A stretch of DNA of 7,628 nt, from assembly GCA_019348265.1 (NCBI GenBank), contig JAHWJV010000164.1, positions 1 through 7,628 of the forward strand. Reading direction: 5' to 3'. The translations under genes were made by a program, and so were the position numbers. Below, one piece after another: positions 5,677-7,628 of this stretch (its first letter is position 1; each line of letters starts with the position of its first letter). The notes beneath the pieces were generated by a model. It saw only the letters and a list, made by a program, of their open reading frames with translations, was not told where the DNA came from and searched no databases. Origin of the DNA: Gemmatimonadota bacterium. Lineage in GTDB: Bacteria; Gemmatimonadota; Gemmatimonadetes; Longimicrobiales; Longimicrobiaceae.

Positions 5677-6928
5677 TGTCCCCGACAAAGGCCGGCGAGC
5701 GGCGGTACCGCGCGGTCGCTTCCCGCAGGAGGAGCTTCACCAGCACCGCGAGCGGAACGGCCAGGAGCAACCCCACCAGCCCCCAGAAGAAGCCCGCCAC
5801 CGCCAGCGCCAGGATCACCCACACCGGGTGAAGCCCGACGGAGCCGCCGACGATCTTGGGGCCGACCACCGCGCCGTCCAGCGCCTGCACCGTTCCGAAC
5901 ACCAGCAAGACCTTCAGCAAAGACGCCGCGACGTCGCCGGTGAAGAGCGCGACCACCAGCGCCGAGATCAGCGTCAGGATTAGGCCGACGTAGGGGATCA
6001 GGTTGAACACCGCGGCCATGACGCCCAGCAGGAAAGCGAAGGGGATGCCGAGCGCCCAGAGCCCGATGAAGGTGAGTGCCCCGGCGATCGCCGACTGCAC
6101 CAGGCTCCCGCGAATGTAGCCGGCTAACAGCCGGTCGTAGTCATGCGCGAACGCGAGCACGCGAGGGCGCGACGCGGGCGGGATCAACCCGGTGAGCGCC
6201 GCGTGGATCCGCTCCCAGTCGCGCAGCAGGTAGTACACGAGGATGGGGGCGAGGAAGAGGTACCCCACGACGTTGAGGAGGAAGCTGAGCCCGCGCCCGG
6301 CGCCCATTACCGCGCCCCAGATGCTGGCGGCGATCGCGGACTGGCGGGACTGCAGGTACTGGAGCACCTGCTCCGGCTGCAGCGCGCGGAGCTGCCTCAA
6401 CACGGCGCTCTCGTCCACGTACGCCCAGTCGCGTCGAATCAGCTGCGCCTGCAGCCGCTCCACCCAGGCAACCAGCGACTGAATGGCCTGTGGCACGCCT
6501 CGTATGAGTTCGGCCAGCTGGGCCATGAGAGACGGGATGCCAACGAACACCAGCAGCCCCAGGCCCACCACCAGCGGCAGCGCGAGCAGCCCGATCGCCA
6601 TTCCCCGGGAAATCCGCTCCCGTTCGATACGGCGCACGACGGGATACAGGACGTAGGCGAAGCCGAGCGCCAGGAAGAACGGCGCGAGCAGCGATCCCAG
6701 CGTATCCAGAAGCCAGAGAATCGTGAGCAGCCCCGCCGCGCCCATCAGGAGGCGGTGCGTTCGCTCGCCCGCGAACGGTGAGGCCACCAGCGCCACGAGC
6801 AGGAAGAGCAGAACCGGGTTGAGAACCGCCCTCACGCTCAGCGCAAAAGCGACCACCGTCAGCACGACCACCAGCGCGTAGATCGCGCGCCACGCCGTCG
6901 AGTCCGAACGCGGGTTTTCCATCGACAT
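5669..6928 (-). CDS. AI-2E/PerM family membrane transporter
   Basis: The 419-residue product is an inner-membrane protein of the AI-2E (PerM/TqsA/YdiK) family. Members have been linked to autoinducer-2 export or to Na+(Li+)/H+ exchange, so the substrate is not certain. Hydrophobic segments lie at about 15-32, 36-51, 63-98 (two close segments), 109-131, 207-236, 276-300, 301-327, 331-350 and 367-400, more than usual at the N-terminus, where a pair precedes the family core. The soluble, helical loop at about 135-200 and the signature blocks GYIRGSLVQS (270-279), LGIPFAFLLGVMAAVFNLIPYVG (293-315) and PKIVGGSVGLHPVWV (357-371) are typical. The frame is open to 7039, but the likely start is ATG 6928 or the second ATG at 6922, because a promoter lies at 6961-6989. 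No clear Shine-Dalgarno site precedes either. The first gene of the minus-strand run, it overlaps the next gene by 8 bp. Confidence 0.9.
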   Translation of the reverse strand: MSMENPRSDSTAWRAIYALVVVLTVVAFALSVRAVLNPVLLFLLVALVASPFAGERTHRLLMGAAGLLTILWLLDTLGSLLAPFFLALGFAYVLYPVVRRIERERISRGMAIGLLALPLVVGLGLLVFVGIPSLMAQLAELIRGVPQAIQSLVAWVERLQAQLIRRDWAYVDESAVLRQLRALQPEQVLQYLQSRQSAIAASIWGAVMGAGRGLSFLLNVVGYLFLAPILVYYLLRDWERIHAALTGLIPPASRPRVLAFAHDYDRLLAGYIRGSLVQSAIAGALTFIGLWALGIPFAFLLGVMAAVFNLIPYVGLILTLISALVVALFTGDVAASLLKVLLVFGTVQALDGAVVGPKIVGGSVGLHPVWVILALAVAGFFWGLVGLLLAVPLAVLVKLLLREATARYRRSPAFVGDNA

Positions 6929-6960
6929 CCAGGTGGGAGAAGAGGGCCGTCCGCGCGGCA

Positions 6961-6989
6961 AGTATACGCCACGCACCGGGTTCCGAAAA
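6961..6989 (-). promoter_or_regulatory. Candidate sigma70-type promoter for the transporter gene
   Basis: On the minus strand a TATACT -10 box (6966-6961, 5 of 6 consensus) lies 17 bp downstream of a weak TTTTCG -35 box (6989-6984, 3 of 6). Transcription would begin near 6954, giving a leader of about 26 nt to the ATG at 6928 and ruling out a start at 7039. The spacing is ideal; the -35 match is poor. Confidence 0.5.
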
Positions 6990-7016
6990 GCTGACCGGCC
7001 ACGCCGCCCGTCCCGC

Positions 7017-7033
7017 GTGCACGGATCGTGCAC
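7017..7033. promoter_or_regulatory. Perfect palindrome in the divergent control region
   Basis: GTGCACG, spacer GAT, CGTGCAC: a perfect 7-3-7 inverted repeat. It lies 27 bp upstream of the transporter -35 box and 47 bp before the start of the divergent small gene, a position suited to a dimeric regulator acting on either gene. No matching regulator is seen nearby. A direct repeat of CGATCA follows within about 20 bp. Confidence 0.4.
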
Positions 7034-7068
7034 TCGCACTCGATCAACCGATCATTCGAACCTCGCGC

Positions 7069-7073
7069 AGGAG
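7069..7073 (+). promoter_or_regulatory. Ribosome binding site of the small basic protein gene
   Basis: AGGAG, 7 nt before the ATG at 7081. It is the main evidence that the short frame is a real gene. Confidence 0.65.
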
Positions 7074-7080
7074 TTTCCGC

Positions 7081-7329
7081 ATGAACCCGTTGCTCAAGAC
7101 CGCCGCGAAGCATGCCCTTCCGCATCTCGCCACGATGACGCGCGGGCGGAGAAAGAAGATGCTCATGAAGGCCGGGAAGTGGGCGGCCGGCCAGGTGATG
7201 CGGAAGAAGAGCCGCTCCATGCGCAGCGTAGCGCTGAAGGGGCTCGGAGCCGCGGCGGTCGCGGTTCCCGTAGGCATGTGGCTCGGGCGCAAGCTTCTCA
7301 GCGAAAACGAGGCGGGTCAGGCTCATTGA
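7081..7329 (+). CDS. Small basic protein with one hydrophobic segment
   Basis: I do not recognise this 82-residue protein. Residues 1-50 are strongly basic, with R/K clusters at 21-30 and 41-48; residues 51-69 are hydrophobic and glycine/alanine-rich, long enough for one membrane span or an amphipathic anchor; 70-82 are polar. It could be a small membrane-associated protein with a positively charged cytoplasmic side. A good ribosome binding site and strongly GC-biased third positions matching the neighbours support it as real. It is transcribed away from the transporter gene and shares the 150-bp control region with it. The stop codon lies 17 bp before the 3' boundary of the group II intron, so the intron may have separated it from its own terminator. 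Confidence 0.7.
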   Translation: MNPLLKTAAKHALPHLATMTRGRRKKMLMKAGKWAAGQVMRKKSRSMRSVALKGLGAAAVAVPVGMWLGRKLLSENEAGQAH

Positions 7330-7349
7330 CCCTCGTCTCGCACGAAATC

Positions 7350-7389
7350 GGGATAGGGGGTAGCCGGTGATCCCGGCTACTCCCCTCCC
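7350..7389 (-). ncRNA. Group II intron domain VI with bulged branch-point A
   Basis: On the minus strand GTAGCCGG (7380-7373) pairs with CCGGCTAC (7367-7360) around GATCA. The stem extends by GGGG/CCCC and GGGA/TCCC. This leaves the 3'-strand TA at 7355-7354 unpaired; its A at 7354 is the eighth base from the intron end, the usual place for the branch-point adenosine that attacks the 5' splice site. Confidence 0.8.
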
Positions 7390-7390
7390 A

Positions 7391-7425
7391 CACCACCGGA
7401 CATGCGGGTCCGCATCCGGCGGTTC
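7391..7425 (-). ncRNA. Group II intron domain V, catalytic hairpin
   Basis: On the minus strand ACCGCCGG (7423-7416) pairs with CCGGTGGT (7399-7392) with one G-T pair. A 2-nt GT bulge on the 3' side (7401-7400) follows, then a 5-bp upper stem ATGCG/CGCAT and a 4-nt loop GACC. The 8-bp lower stem, 2-nt bulge and short capped upper stem are the hallmark of domain V, which binds the catalytic metal ions. The loop is not the usual GNRA type. Confidence 0.85.
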
Positions 7426-7437
7426 GGAAAGTTGAGG

Positions 7438-7628
7438 TCAGTGCGGTGCCAGCCTCGGAAGCCCCAGTCCCTCCAGGTACTTCGTCGGCATCGCGGTATT
7501 CAGCGCGCCGTGTCCGGCGATTCTCCACCAGCTTCCGCTCCAGGCCGCCGCTGCTCGGGCGACTCTCATCGGCACACCTCGCCGACGCAGCTCCCGGTAG
7601 ATCGTCGTCCCTCGCTTCCACTGTTTGA
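7438..7628 (-). CDS. ltrA: Group II intron reverse transcriptase/maturase, C-terminus
   Basis: This is the last 62 residues of the intron-encoded protein, which helps the intron splice and copies it into new DNA sites. The frame enters at 7626 and stops at 7438-7440; the start and the reverse transcriptase domain lie beyond the window edge. The segment begins KQWKRG, continues with the Y-R-E-L-R-R-R-G-V block, then SWWRIAG, ALNTAMPTKYL and ends GLGLPRLAPH. This order (a W-K-R block, LxxxGV, a WR(I/L)A block, LNxxxxxxY and LGxPRL) is the conserved tail of group II intron proteins. There is no visible frameshift here, so the tail is intact. Domain V follows the stop codon after about a dozen bases. 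Confidence 0.88.
   Translation of the reverse strand, partial: KQWKRGTTIYRELRRRGVPMRVARAAAAWSGSWWRIAGHGALNTAMPTKYLEGLGLPRLAPH

Larger units (their letters stand above)
7347..7628 (-). mobile_element. Group II intron, 3' part
   Basis: The retroelement lies on the minus strand and continues past the right edge; only its 3' end is here. In order it holds the C-terminus of its maturase (7628-7438), domain V (7425-7391), domain VI (7389-7350) and the terminal bases GAT, so the 3' splice junction is inferred at 7347/7346. The short gap between the maturase stop and domain V, and the style of the maturase C-terminus, recall bacterial class C introns, but the class is not certain without the rest. 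Domain I and the 5' junction lie outside the window. Confidence 0.85.

Noticed and set aside
6929..7039. A longer start for the transporter at 7039.
   Set aside because: The extra residues are Arg/Pro-rich and unlike the family, the start is not ATG, and a promoter-like sequence lies inside the segment.
7298..7621. A 107-codon minus-strand frame across the intron end.
   Set aside because: It runs in another frame through the maturase tail and through domains V and VI; peptides of this kind are common false calls at group II intron ends.

Overview
The window is high-GC bacterial chromosomal DNA with tightly packed genes and strong G/C preference at third codon positions. It suggests a free-living, environmental, stress-adapted bacterium. 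A Gemmatimonadota-like source is possible from the style of the intergenic repeats (a CCCTCTCCC/GGGAGAGGG palindrome followed by GCACTTTC units, and a heptamer array). That is an impression only: no rRNA or other taxonomic marker is present.

Layout: (1) 1-1185, plus strand: the 3' part of a CarH/LitR-like B12-binding regulator, then a lipoprotein-type Cu/Zn superoxide dismutase gene (sodC) with all metal ligands intact. (2) 1186-1332: a convergent intergenic gap with a perfect 10-bp-stem hairpin and a tandem GCACTTTC pair. (3) 1333-6928, minus strand: a run of five genes, transcribed in the order AI-2E/PerM-type transporter, overlapping small membrane protein, SDR oxidoreductase of the YghA/general-stress type, GH13 alpha-glucosidase, erythromycin-esterase-like hydrolase. 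The 96-bp gap between the SDR and glucosidase genes is almost entirely an array of 7-bp repeats in two inverted halves. (4) 6929-7080: a divergent control region with a plausible sigma70-type promoter for the transporter and a 17-bp perfect palindrome. (5) 7081-7329, plus strand: a small basic protein with one hydrophobic segment. (6) 7347-7628, minus strand: the 3' end of a group II intron, comprising the maturase C-terminus, domain V, domain VI with a bulged branch-point A, and the intron 3' boundary. The intron continues beyond the window.

How the genes may work together: SodC removes superoxide at the cell envelope, and the B12-type regulator just upstream could couple it to light or cobalamin status. 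The minus-strand genes have a stress and carbohydrate flavour (a general-stress SDR, an alpha-glucosidase, a hydrolase of a broad family) but do not form a recognisable single pathway. The glucosidase and esterase-like genes are very likely co-transcribed (17-bp gap), and the transporter and small membrane protein are translationally coupled (8-bp overlap). The most unusual features are the inverted heptamer array, whose arm ends 6 nt from the glucosidase start codon, and the group II intron inserted 17 bp after a stop codon. I saw no evidence of a wholly new defence or biosynthetic system.
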